Shown here one piece after another: positions 17,887 to 25,721 of a DNA stretch of 64,000 nt. Origin of the DNA: Flavobacterium phragmitis. Its GTDB lineage: Bacteria > Bacteroidota > Bacteroidia > Flavobacteriales > Flavobacteriaceae. The notes beneath the pieces were generated by a model. The model saw only the letters and a program-made list of their open reading frames with translations. It had not been told where the DNA came from and searched no databases. Location: the NCBI RefSeq assembly GCF_900112575.1, contig NZ_FOMH01000007.1, positions 308,999 to 372,998 on the forward strand, in the 5' to 3' direction. Every line of letters begins with the position of its first letter. Within the stretch, counting starts at the first letter, position 1. The position numbers were made by a program, and so were the translations under genes.

Positions 17887-19050
17887 ATGAACAGAAGAAA
17901 TTTTCTAACATTGACAGGAACTTTTACAGGCGGATTGCTTGTGCTTCCCGATTTTTTACACGCTTTTGGTTCTCAGAACAATTTGATTGTGGGAGAACAA
18001 TGTGTCGTTTTTGTACAGCTGAATGGCGGAAATGACGGTTTAAATACCTTTATTCCATATGATGATCCGTTGTATTATGATTTACGAACGAAAATTGCTT
18101 TAAATAAAGATTTGGTGATCAGTAAAAATAAAGGAATGGCATTTCATCCTTCCTTAAAAGATTTTGCCCAAATGCAACAAAACGGAGATTTGACTGTAAT
18201 TCATAATGTGGGTTATCCAGAACCAATTCGTTCCCATTTCAGAAGCCAGGAAATTTGGCAAACAGCAACCGATTCTAATAAATATATAAACGAAGGCTGG
18301 CTCGGAAGATTTCTCGATTTGCAATGCAACGGACATCAAGCGACAGCCGGAATAAATTTAGATTCGATCGATAATTTGGCTTTAAAAGGTGTTGAACCGA
18401 ATTTTATAACTGTAAAAGATCCAGATCGATTTAAGGTAAAACCAAAAGAAGAAAATGTGACTTTGTCTAGAAATCCGCATTTAGATTTTGTTCGGAAAAT
18501 TGCTAATTCCGTTACCGAAGGTTCTGATGAAATTCAGAAAGCTTTGGCAAAATCTAAAACTGAAATCAGTTATCCAAAAACCGAATTATCTAAAAACTTA
18601 GAATGGATTGCAAGACTTATAAAAGGAAATCTAAATTCAAAAGTATATTACACATCGCTTGGCGGATTTGATACACACGATAATCAACTCGCGATTCACG
18701 AAAAAAAATTAACGGATTTAAACGATTCATTATATAGTTTTTATTCCGATTTAAAACAGTCACAATTATTGCAGAATGTCACAATAGTAGTTTTCTCAGA
18801 ATTTGGACGAAGAGTAAAAGACAACGGCAACGGAACGGATCATGGAACTGCAGCGCCCATGTTTATCATTGGAGGGAATAACAAAGGAACAATTTTAGGA
18901 AACAATCCAAATTTAGCGGATTTGGATAATGGCGATTTAAAATACCAGATTGATTTCAGAAGTGTATATGCTTCTTTATTAAAAGAAAAAATGAATTTTG
19001 ATTATAATAAAATTGGGATTTCGAATAATCCTGTTTCTGGACTGTTTTGA
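17887..19050 (+). CDS. DUF1501 family protein, Tat-type signal
   Basis: 387 residues. The N-terminus MNRRNFLTLTGTFTGGLLVLP is a twin-arginine-like signal (NRRNFL), consistent with export of a folded metalloprotein. The body has the DUF1501 signatures VQLNGGNDGLNTFIPYDD (about 43-60), GFDTHDNQ and VFSEFGRR followed by GTDHGTAAPM, the last recalling the metal-binding sites of alkaline-phosphatase/sulfatase-like enzymes. It forms an operon with the DUF1800 gene. The substrate is unknown. Confidence 0.88.
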   Translation: MNRRNFLTLTGTFTGGLLVLPDFLHAFGSQNNLIVGEQCVVFVQLNGGNDGLNTFIPYDDPLYYDLRTKIALNKDLVISKNKGMAFHPSLKDFAQMQQNGDLTVIHNVGYPEPIRSHFRSQEIWQTATDSNKYINEGWLGRFLDLQCNGHQATAGINLDSIDNLALKGVEPNFITVKDPDRFKVKPKEENVTLSRNPHLDFVRKIANSVTEGSDEIQKALAKSKTEISYPKTELSKNLEWIARLIKGNLNSKVYYTSLGGFDTHDNQLAIHEKKLTDLNDSLYSFYSDLKQSQLLQNVTIVVFSEFGRRVKDNGNGTDHGTAAPMFIIGGNNKGTILGNNPNLADLDNGDLKYQIDFRSVYASLLKEKMNFDYNKIGISNNPVSGLF

Positions 19051-19075
19051 ATTAAATAATTAGTGACTAAATTTG
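19047..19075 (+). promoter_or_regulatory. Promoter of toxin-antitoxin operon
   Basis: TTG (19047-19049, overlapping the DUF1501 stop codon), 18 bases, TAAATTTG (19068-19075). A second TAAATTTG follows at 19078-19085, offset 10 bases, which could give a second start site or serve as an operator. Confidence 0.7.
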
Positions 19076-19107
19076 CTTAAATTTGTATTCAACTTAATAA
19101 TAAAAAT

Positions 19108-19314
19108 ATGCAAATCAAAAATTTATCTAAATATAGCAATGCTGAAAAAATTGTTTTAGCAGAGCAGTTATGGGACAGTGTTTCTAAAAATGATTTAGAA
19201 ATTTCTGATGAAGTAAAAAAAGAATTAGATATTCGCATACAGAATTTGGAAGAAGGAAAAACTGAATTATATACGTGGGAAGAAGTTAAAGCTCATTTGA
19301 AATCTCTAAGATAA
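19108..19314 (+). CDS. Addiction-module antitoxin
   Basis: 68 residues, the size and composition of the 'addiction module component' family (PF09720-like): an N-terminal KYSNAEKIVLAEQLWDSV, a middle helix and a C-terminal TWEEVKAHLKSL. It should bind and neutralise the toxin encoded one base downstream and repress the shared promoter, whose tandem -7 boxes lie just upstream. Family call is good; the DNA-binding mode is inferred. Confidence 0.85.
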   Translation: MQIKNLSKYSNAEKIVLAEQLWDSVSKNDLEISDEVKKELDIRIQNLEEGKTELYTWEEVKAHLKSLR

Positions 19315-19315
19315 A

Positions 19316-19615
19316 GTGTATAAACTTCGTTTTGTAAAAGAAGCATTATTTGATATTGAAGATATTGTTCTGTGGTATGAAGAACAACGGATTGGTCTTT
19401 CATATGATTTTGAACTTTGTTTAGAGGCTGGAATAGATGCAATATCGCGAAATCCAAATGCTTTTCAAAAGAAATATAAGAATGTCAAAATTCTATTCAT
19501 TTCAAGATTTCCTTATGGGATCCATTATAGATTTGAAAAAGAGGAAATAATAGTTCTTGGGATTTTTCACACTTCTCGTTCTCCTAAAAATTGGACTAAG
19601 AGATTAGGTTTATAA
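19316..19615 (+). CDS. RelE/ParE-family toxin, GTG start
   Basis: 99 residues. It begins at GTG (19316-19318), one base after the antitoxin stop, which fits translational coupling and the family N-terminus YKLRFVKEALFDIEDIVLWY. The C-terminal half has RFPYGIHYRFEKEEIIVLGIFH and RSPKNW, the usual RelE/ParE core with basic and aromatic residues. Such toxins either cleave ribosome-bound mRNA or poison gyrase; the branch cannot be settled here. Confidence 0.88.
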   Translation: MYKLRFVKEALFDIEDIVLWYEEQRIGLSYDFELCLEAGIDAISRNPNAFQKKYKNVKILFISRFPYGIHYRFEKEEIIVLGIFHTSRSPKNWTKRLGL

Positions 19616-19740
19616 TTAAGGTTTAAAGTAATTATGAATTTAGAGATAATCAATTCACAAATTGCTTGAGTGTATGATTTTTTGTGTAATTCGAATTAAA
19701 TAACCATAAAGATTTACATTAATTCGTGAATTCTTAGCAA

Positions 19741-19781
19741 AAAAAACTTAGCATCTTAGGAGCTTAGTATCTCAGCATCTC
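19741..19781. repeat. CTTAGCATCTTAGGAG word repeat
   Basis: Variants of the phrase CTTAGCATCT/CTTAGTATCTCAGCATCTC repeat three times in the spacer between the toxin gene and the pheA leader. Part of the low-complexity phrase vocabulary seen elsewhere in the window. Confidence 0.5.
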
Positions 19782-19894
19782 TGAAAAAGCCATTGTAAAT
19801 ATCTCATTTTAAGCCGATATTTTTATATTATCATACAAAACGGGCTAAATTTGTTAAGAAATCCTTTTTTGTTTCATAAAATGCAATCTTTTTT

Positions 19895-19924
19895 TTGGTG
19901 CACTAAAAATAATTTATACATTCG
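19895..19924 (+). promoter_or_regulatory. Promoter of Phe/Tyr operon leader
   Basis: TTG (19895-19897), 19 bases, TACATTCG (19917-19924), one mismatch to TAnnTTTG. Transcription would begin near 19931, about 23 bases before the leader peptide ATG and ahead of all the attenuator pairings. Confidence 0.65.
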
Positions 19925-19953
19925 CAGAGAATTTACAAAATAACACAAACAAA

Positions 19954-20034
19954 ATGGCAACTAACCGTTTTTATTTTAGCAACAACTTTTATTTCTTCTT
20001 TAGTAGAAGTGAGGATTGTGCTATGGTTATTTGA
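19954..20034 (+). CDS. pheA leader peptide
   Basis: A 26-codon ORF ending in TGA. Between codons 6 and 16 it reads FYFSNNFYFFF: six Phe and two Tyr in eleven codons. Such clustering is what ribosome-stalling leader peptides show upstream of the operon that makes those amino acids, and prephenate dehydratase begins 66 bases after its stop. A stall on the Phe/Tyr codons would cover hairpin 19995-20009 and free 20012-20019 to form the antiterminator. No homologue needed to be recalled for this call; it rests on the sequence logic. Confidence 0.85.
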   Translation: MATNRFYFSNNFYFFFSRSEDCAMVI

Positions 20035-20094
20035 AAAATATAAAAGACAAATAAAACTAATATACAATCCTGATGCAAATCAGGATTTTTTTTT
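19995..20094 (+). promoter_or_regulatory. Transcription attenuator of Phe/Tyr operon
   Basis: Three mutually exclusive pairings. Segment 1:2 is CTTCT (19995-19999) with AGAAG (20005-20009), inside the leader ORF. The antiterminator pairs AGGATTGT (20012-20019) with ACAATCCT (20064-20071), a perfect 8-bp match. The terminator pairs AATCCTGAT (20066-20074) with ATCAGGATT (20079-20087) and runs into nine T. Segment ACAATCC is shared, so the last two cannot coexist: the arrangement of a classical amino acid attenuator. Confidence 0.8.
20066..20094 (+). terminator. Attenuator terminator before pheA
   Basis: A 9-bp perfect stem with a GCAA tetraloop followed by TTTTTTTTT, ending 6 bases before the pheA ATG. 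Its 5' arm overlaps the antiterminator partner. Confidence 0.85.
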
Positions 20095-20100
20095 GACTAT

Positions 20101-20928
20101 ATGACAACGAAAATTGCAATACAAGGTATTAAAGGATCATTTCATCATCAGGTTGTGAAAGAGTATTTCTCTGAAAATGTGGATATTGATGAATGTTTGT
20201 CTTTTGAAGAATTGATCGACAGCCTTATTGCCGGAAAATCTGATCAGGCCGTTATGGCGATTGAAAACTCGATTGCAGGGCCGATTATTCCAAATTATGC
20301 TTTGATCGACAAGAATAATTTACACATAATTGGAGAGCATTATTTAAATATTCAGCAGAATTTAATGGCTTTAAAAGGTCAGAAAATTGATGACATAAAA
20401 GAAGTTCATTCGCACCCAATGGCACTTTTGCAGTGTATGGATTTCCTGAAACAATATCCAAACATCAAATTGATTGAGGATAAAGATACAGCCGAAACAG
20501 CAAGAAGAATTCAGGAAAAACAGTTAACCGGAATTGCAGCAATTGCTAGTGTAACAGCTTCTGAAATGTACGATCTGGATATTATTGCATCATCGATTCA
20601 AACGATCAAAAACAATATGACTCGTTTCGTAATCATCAAAAAGCAAAATTCATTTTTGCCGGAAAACGAAATTAACAGAGCGTCAATCAAATTTGAATTA
20701 GATCACAAAAGAGGAAGCTTGGCGGCAGTTTTAAATGTAATGAGCGACTGCAAACTGAATTTGACAAAAATCCAGTCGCTTCCAAAAATCGAAACACCTT
20801 GGAAATATTCATTTTTCGTAGATGTAACATTTGAGAAATACGAAGATTTTGCAAAAGCCAAAACGTTATTAAACATTATGGCTGAGTATTTTAAAGTGTT
20901 GGGAGAATATAAGAATACTAGACCTTAA
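20101..20928 (+). CDS. pheA: Prephenate dehydratase
   Basis: Converts prephenate to phenylpyruvate for Phe synthesis. 275 residues: catalytic PDT domain (about 4-180) with ENSIAG (55-60) and the active-site TRF (174-176), then an ACT domain (about 195-270; ELDHKRGSLAAVL) that normally binds Phe for feedback inhibition. The usual ESRP regulatory motif reads QSLPKIETPWKY here, a mild variant. No chorismate mutase is fused; that activity is attached to DAHP synthase three genes downstream. First enzyme gene of the attenuated operon. Confidence 0.95.
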   Translation: MTTKIAIQGIKGSFHHQVVKEYFSENVDIDECLSFEELIDSLIAGKSDQAVMAIENSIAGPIIPNYALIDKNNLHIIGEHYLNIQQNLMALKGQKIDDIKEVHSHPMALLQCMDFLKQYPNIKLIEDKDTAETARRIQEKQLTGIAAIASVTASEMYDLDIIASSIQTIKNNMTRFVIIKKQNSFLPENEINRASIKFELDHKRGSLAAVLNVMSDCKLNLTKIQSLPKIETPWKYSFFVDVTFEKYEDFAKAKTLLNIMAEYFKVLGEYKNTRP

Positions 20929-20963
20929 GAAGGTTAAAAGTTATAGGTTAGAAGTTAAAAGTT

Positions 20964-21033
20964 TTGTCAGGCTGAGCGAAGTCGAAGCTCGCGTTCCAAT
21001 TGGAAAGCCCTTCGACTTCGCTCAGGGTGACAA
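20964..21033. repeat. TGTCA-arm REP-like hairpin in the Phe/Tyr operon
   Basis: 24-base arms at 20964-20987 and 21010-21033 (TTGTCA...GCGAAGTCGAAG), two mismatches, with a smaller TTCCAATTGGAA palindrome in the loop. It sits between pheA and the aminotransferase gene of the same operon. A lone arm recurs at 22289-22312. Confidence 0.85.
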
Positions 21034-21099
21034 GTCAAGAAGAGAAAAAGCATATAGCTTACGGCATAAAGCCTAAAGCATTTTTTAATAAAAATAGAA

Positions 21100-22245
21100 A
21101 TGATTACAACAGCAAAACGATTAGACACAGTTGAAGAATACTACTTCTCATCAAAACTAAGAGAAGTTCGTCAGTTGATGTCTGAAGGAAAACCGATCAT
21201 CAACATGGGAATTGGAAGCCCTGATTTGAGTCCGTCAAAAGCAGTAATTGAAGCAGTCGCTGCAGCAATTCAAGATGAAAACGGACATGGCTATCAAAGC
21301 TATCAGGGATTACCAGAAATGAGGCAGGCGATGGCGGATTTCTATCGTGATCAGTTTGGTGTTGAAGTGAATCCGAATAATGAGATTTTGCCTCTTATGG
21401 GTTCAAAAGAAGGAATAATGCACATTTCGTTAGCATTTTTAAATGAAGGCGATCACGTTTTGATTCCGAATCCAGGTTATCCAACTTATACTTCAGTAAC
21501 CAATTTAGTTCAGGCAGTTCCGGTTTATTATGATTTGAAAGAAGAAAATGGATGGGAACCGGATTTTGAAGCTTTAGATAAATTAGATCTTTCGAAAGTA
21601 AAAATTATGTGGTTGGGTTATCCGCACATGCCGACAGGAGCTAGAGGAAGTTTTGCGTTATTTGAAAAATTGGTTGCTTTTGCTAAAAAACATAACATAT
21701 TATTGATCAACGACAATCCCTATAGTTTTGTTTTGAATGATAATCCGATGAGTTTATTGCAGGTTGAAGGCGCGAAGGATGTGGCTTTAGAATTGAATTC
21801 CCTAAGTAAAACATTCAACATGGCAGGCTGGAGAGTCGGAATGGTTTTAGGAAATCCTGAAATTATCGATGCGGTTCTAAAAGTAAAAAGCAACATGGAC
21901 AGCGGAATGTATTACGGAATTCAAAAAGGAGCTATCGCAGCGTTAAAATGTGATAAATCTTGGTTCGAAGATCAAAACAAAATTTACAGACGCCGTAGAG
22001 AATTGACGGAAAAATTAGCTGAAAAGTTAAACTGTAAAGTATATAAAGAAGGAGTTGGGCTTTTTGTCTGGGCAAAACTTCCAGAAGGAATTCAGTCATC
22101 AGAAAAGTTCATTGACGAAATATTATACGAGAAACACATTTTCATTACACCGGGAACGATTTTCGGAAGCAACGGCGAAGGATATATTAGATTCTCTCTT
22201 TGTGTAAAAGAAGAAAAAGTACAAGAAGCGATAGATCGATTTTAG
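21100..22245 (+). CDS. PLP-dependent class I aminotransferase
   Basis: 381 residues, aspartate aminotransferase fold type I. The PLP lysine is Lys237 in LNSLSKTFNMAGWRVG; further PLP contacts are YPHMPTGAR (174-182) and NDNPYSF (204-210). Its place between pheA and tyrA suggests it transaminates phenylpyruvate or 4-hydroxyphenylpyruvate to Phe and Tyr, but this is from context only; LL-diaminopimelate-type and aspartate aminotransferases look similar. It follows pheA by 171 bases that include a REP-like hairpin. Confidence 0.88.
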   Translation: MITTAKRLDTVEEYYFSSKLREVRQLMSEGKPIINMGIGSPDLSPSKAVIEAVAAAIQDENGHGYQSYQGLPEMRQAMADFYRDQFGVEVNPNNEILPLMGSKEGIMHISLAFLNEGDHVLIPNPGYPTYTSVTNLVQAVPVYYDLKEENGWEPDFEALDKLDLSKVKIMWLGYPHMPTGARGSFALFEKLVAFAKKHNILLINDNPYSFVLNDNPMSLLQVEGAKDVALELNSLSKTFNMAGWRVGMVLGNPEIIDAVLKVKSNMDSGMYYGIQKGAIAALKCDKSWFEDQNKIYRRRRELTEKLAEKLNCKVYKEGVGLFVWAKLPEGIQSSEKFIDEILYEKHIFITPGTIFGSNGEGYIRFSLCVKEEKVQEAIDRF

Positions 22246-22288
22246 AGTATTAAGATTTTAGAAGCAAGAATCAAGACTTTTATCCAGA

Positions 22289-22312
22289 TTGTCAGGCTGA
22301 GCGAAGTCGAAG
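22289..22312. repeat. Solitary REP-like arm
   Basis: A 24-base copy matching the left arm at 20964-20987 exactly, without an inverted partner, in the spacer before tyrA. Confidence 0.75.
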
Positions 22313-22361
22313 CCATTTAATTGGAATTTGGAATTTTAAGACTTGGAATTTTTAAAAAGAT

Positions 22362-23219
22362 ATGAAAGTATACGTAATAGGAATAGGATTAATAGGCGGT
22401 TCGATGGTGCTGGACATCAAAGAAAAACATCCTGATTCGAAGATTTTTGGAATCGACAGCAACGAAAAACATTTGCAGGAAGCAATTGATCTTGGAGTTA
22501 TTGATGAAGCTGGAAGTTTTGAGGATCTGCAAAAAGCCGATTTTGTAATTGTTTCGGTTCCGGTAGATGTGGCCCTGACGGTTTTGCCAAAAGTTCTGGA
22601 TTCGGTTGGAGATAAAACGATTGTTTTTGAAGTAGGTTCGACTAAAAAACCAATATGTGATGCAGTAGCCAATCACCCAAAAAGAAGAAATTTTATCGCT
22701 ACACATCCAATTGCAGGAACAGAGTTTTCGGGACCATCGGCAGCAATAAGAGGTTTGTTTCAAGGAAAAACAAATATTATCTGCGAAGTCGAAAAGACTG
22801 CTTTTAAATTACAAGAAAAAGCATTGAATCTTTTTACTTCAATCGGAATGAGAATTCGATATATGGATCCTGTTTCGCACGACAAACACATTGCTTACGT
22901 TTCGCATTTATCGCACATTAGTTCGTTTATGCTTGGGAAAACAGTAATGAATAAAGAAAAAGACGAACAGGATATTTTTGATATGGCGGGTAGTGGATTT
23001 GAAAGTACCGTTCGTTTAGCCAAAAGTTCACCAGCGATGTGGACACCGATTTTTAAGCAGAATAAAGAACATGTTCTGGAAACTTTAGAAGCTTATATTT
23101 CAAATCTCAGTCGGTTTAGGGATTTGCTGAAAGAAGAAGATTATAACGCCATTTTTGAAGAAATGGAAAGCACAAATAAAATAAAAGAGATATTAAACGG
23201 ATTAACAATTAAAAAGTAA
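22362..23219 (+). CDS. tyrA: Prephenate dehydrogenase
   Basis: Oxidatively decarboxylates prephenate to 4-hydroxyphenylpyruvate for Tyr. 285 residues. The NAD(P)-binding GIGLIGGS (7-14) opens the Rossmann domain; THPIAGTEFSGP (about 114-125) and the helical KHIAYVSHLSHISSFML carry the active-site His residues. No ACT or chorismate mutase domain, so it is the short monofunctional form. It lies 13 bases before the DAHP synthase-chorismate mutase gene in the same operon. Confidence 0.94.
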   Translation: MKVYVIGIGLIGGSMVLDIKEKHPDSKIFGIDSNEKHLQEAIDLGVIDEAGSFEDLQKADFVIVSVPVDVALTVLPKVLDSVGDKTIVFEVGSTKKPICDAVANHPKRRNFIATHPIAGTEFSGPSAAIRGLFQGKTNIICEVEKTAFKLQEKALNLFTSIGMRIRYMDPVSHDKHIAYVSHLSHISSFMLGKTVMNKEKDEQDIFDMAGSGFESTVRLAKSSPAMWTPIFKQNKEHVLETLEAYISNLSRFRDLLKEEDYNAIFEEMESTNKIKEILNGLTIKK

Positions 23220-23232
23220 AAACTATAATAAA

Positions 23233-24315
23233 ATGGAAAATAAGAAAGAAATGAGAAAGTGGTTAGAAGATTTCAATTTAAATCACCCACTTGTGATAGC
23301 TGGACCTTGTAGTGCAGAAACTGAAGATCAGGTTTTGAAAATCGCTCACGAATTAAAAGATTCTAAAGTAAGTGTTTTCAGAGCTGGAATCTGGAAACCA
23401 AGAACTCGTCCAGGAGGATTTGAGGGTATTGGAGAAATTGGATTAAAATGGTTACAAAAAGCAAAAGCTGAAACTGGTTTATTAATGGGAACTGAAGTTG
23501 CGACTGCAGCTCACTGTAAATTAGCTTTAGAATACGATATCGACGTTTTATGGGTTGGAGCACGTACAACTGCAAACCCTTTCGCAGTTCAAGAAATTGC
23601 AGATACTTTAAAAGGAACAGATAAAATTGTTTTGGTTAAAAACCCAGTAAACCCAGATTTAGCTTTATGGTTAGGTGGTGTTGAGCGTTTACACATGGCT
23701 GGAATCGAGAAATTAGGAGTTATCCACAGAGGTTTCTCTACTTACGAAAAAACAAAATACAGAAACATTCCAGAGTGGCAGATTGCTATCGAATTACAAA
23801 ATAAATTCCCTGATTTGCCATTAATCATCGATCCATCTCACATTACTGGAGATCGCAAAATGATTTTCGAAGTAACTCAAGAGGCTTTAGACTTGAACTA
23901 CGATGGTATGATCATCGAAACGCACATCGATCCAGACAACGCTTGGTCTGATGCGGCGCAGCAAGTAACTCCAGATGCTTTGAAACAAATCATAAAAGAT
24001 TTGACGATCAGAAAAACGGATGATACTACAGATGAGTACAGCCAAAAAATGAAAAAATTAAGAGCTAACATCGACGTATTGGATGCTAACTTATTAGAAT
24101 TGTTAGGGAAACGTATGAAAGTAGCTGATGAAATTGGTCAGGTGAAAAAAGATGCAAACGTTGCGATTCTTCAAAACAACCGTTGGAACGAAATCTTAGG
24201 AAAAATGATTTTAGAAGGGGAGAAAAAAGGTCTTACTGAAGAATTCGTTTTAAGAATGTTCAAAGCAATTCACCAAGAAAGTATTGGGCACCAAGAGAAA
24301 ATTTTCAACGCATAA
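23233..24315 (+). CDS. Bifunctional DAHP synthase / chorismate mutase type II
   Basis: 360 residues in two domains. Residues 1-260 are a short DAHP synthase of the KDO8P-synthase-like type (GPCSAE at 19-24, AGIWKPRTRPGGFEG, DPSHITGDR, IETHIDP). Residues about 272-355 are an AroQ chorismate mutase (KLRANIDVLDANLLELLGKR). In such fusions the mutase domain often mediates feedback by prephenate or chorismate. The enzyme links entry to the shikimate pathway with the branch to Phe/Tyr, fitting its place at the end of the attenuated operon. Confidence 0.94.
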   Translation: MENKKEMRKWLEDFNLNHPLVIAGPCSAETEDQVLKIAHELKDSKVSVFRAGIWKPRTRPGGFEGIGEIGLKWLQKAKAETGLLMGTEVATAAHCKLALEYDIDVLWVGARTTANPFAVQEIADTLKGTDKIVLVKNPVNPDLALWLGGVERLHMAGIEKLGVIHRGFSTYEKTKYRNIPEWQIAIELQNKFPDLPLIIDPSHITGDRKMIFEVTQEALDLNYDGMIIETHIDPDNAWSDAAQQVTPDALKQIIKDLTIRKTDDTTDEYSQKMKKLRANIDVLDANLLELLGKRMKVADEIGQVKKDANVAILQNNRWNEILGKMILEGEKKGLTEEFVLRMFKAIHQESIGHQEKIFNA

Positions 24316-24324
24316 TTTTCTTTA

Positions 24325-24508
24325 AACCAGATAAGTGATATAAGATAAATTAAGTTTCATTTGAAATTTGTTATTGAGTTTAATTATATCACACATTTGA
24401 AATTAGATTGTTTTTTAAAAAATCCCTATTACTTTGAAAGAAGTGATGGGGATTTTTGCTTATAAAAAGCAACTATTTATATTCGCTTATATAACTTATA
24501 TGGTTTAA
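24325..24508. repeat. Diverged CCATATAAG-type element around a terminator
   Basis: AACCAGATAAGTGATATAAG near 24325 and ATATAACTTATATGGTT near 24490 are opposed, diverged arms of the family also seen at 9028 and 51734. The operon terminator (24418-24457) lies between them. Confidence 0.6.
24418..24460 (+). terminator. Terminator of Phe/Tyr operon
   Basis: A 17-bp stem, AAAAATCCC (24418-24426) with GGGATTTTT (24449-24457) continued inward by TATTACTT/AAGTGATG with two G-T pairs, loop TGAAAG. A T-run closes it. Confidence 0.8.
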
Positions 24509-24518
24509 ATTATTCATT

Positions 24519-24526
24519 TATCTTTG
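24519..24526 (+). promoter_or_regulatory. -7 element upstream of rsgA
   Basis: TATCTTTG, perfect -7 consensus, 59 bases before the rsgA ATG. No TTG at good spacing. Confidence 0.5.
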
Positions 24527-24585
24527 CAAAGAATTTAGGTTTAAGAGCAATCTAAAATCTAAAATCATAAATCTAAAGTACAAGA

Positions 24586-25563
24586 ATGACAGGAACCGTT
24601 TATAAATCTACAGGAAGCTGGTATACCGTAAAATCTGAAAATGGGGATTTTGTGGAATGCCGTATGAAAGGGAAATTCAGAATAAAAGGAATTAAAAGTA
24701 CCAATCCTATTGCTGTAGGCGATATTGTGGATTATGAATTGGAGGAAACATCTGATGCTGTTACCGGAATGATTCATACTATTCACGAAAGAAAAAATTA
24801 TATTGTTCGTAAATCGGTTAACTTGTCTAAGCAGATTCATATTATTGCTTCTAATATTGATCAAGTTTTTTTATTGGTTACAATCGATAATCCGCCGACA
24901 ACTACAAGTTTTATTGATCGTTTTTTGGTTACTGCAGAAGCATACGGAATTGAAGCTATTCTTATTTTTAATAAAATTGATACACTAAACGATCAAACTT
25001 TAGACGATCAGTTGTATTTACAGCATATTTATTCGGAAATCGGATATAAATGTCTTCGCATTTCATCCACAGAAAACAAAGGTGTCGACAAGCTGAAAGA
25101 AATGATGATTGGAAAAGTAAGCATGTTTTCTGGGCATTCGGGAGTTGGAAAATCGACTTTAGTAAATGCTATGGAACCAAGTCTTCATTTGAAAACTTCT
25201 GTCATTTCAGAACAAAGCAAGCAAGGACAACACACCACAACTTTTGCAGAAATGTATGATTTGTCTTTTGATGCCAGAATTATTGATACGCCAGGAATCA
25301 AAGGTTTTGGAATTGTGGATATGGAACCATCAGAAATCAGCGGTTATTTTCCAGAGTTTTTCAGATTAAAAGATCAATGCAAGTTTAACAATTGTTTGCA
25401 TAAAGAAGAACCGCATTGTGCGATTAAGGCTGCTTTAGAAAAAGATGAAATCGCTTGGTCGCGCTATAATAGTTATCTTAAAATTCTCGAAGGTGATGAA
25501 GAGCATTATCGAACGGATACTTATGGTGAAGATCGTGCCGCGAGTGATGAAACAAGAAAGTAA
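24586..25563 (+). CDS. rsgA: Ribosome small-subunit GTPase RsgA
   Basis: A circularly permuted GTPase that checks late 30S ribosome maturation. 325 residues: N-terminal OB-fold (about 1-75), GTPase domain in permuted order with G4 NKID (129-132), P-loop GHSGVGKS (183-190) and G3 DTPGIKGFG, then a zinc finger with CKFNNCLHKEEPHC. All expected motifs are intact. Monocistronic or first of a short run; preceded by TTTAGAT-type heptamers in reverse orientation. Confidence 0.96.
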   Translation: MTGTVYKSTGSWYTVKSENGDFVECRMKGKFRIKGIKSTNPIAVGDIVDYELEETSDAVTGMIHTIHERKNYIVRKSVNLSKQIHIIASNIDQVFLLVTIDNPPTTTSFIDRFLVTAEAYGIEAILIFNKIDTLNDQTLDDQLYLQHIYSEIGYKCLRISSTENKGVDKLKEMMIGKVSMFSGHSGVGKSTLVNAMEPSLHLKTSVISEQSKQGQHTTTFAEMYDLSFDARIIDTPGIKGFGIVDMEPSEISGYFPEFFRLKDQCKFNNCLHKEEPHCAIKAALEKDEIAWSRYNSYLKILEGDEEHYRTDTYGEDRAASDETRK

Positions 25564-25629
25564 TCTTTTAAAATTCCAATTCAAAAAAAATCCAAATTCC
25601 AATTTAAAGAATTGACGACAATATTTTTT

Positions 25630-25655
25630 GTAGAGATGCACCGCAGTGCATCTAA
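25630..25655. repeat. GTAGAGAYGCACCGCA palindrome, copy 1
   Basis: AGATGCAC (25634-25641), CGCA, GTGCATCT (25646-25653). The 16-base lead GTAGAGATGCACCGCA recurs with one change at 63589-63604, so this is a dispersed element. Confidence 0.65.
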
Positions 25656-25721
25656 CGTAAAGAATTTAAATATGTTTAATATGCGGCTGATTAATTATGC
25701 TGCATTTAGATCAAAATAAAA

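Noticed and set aside
22352..22763. Minus-strand ORFs of 106 and 124 residues across tyrA
   Set aside because: They lie wholly within the intact tyrA frame and show no motif or promoter.
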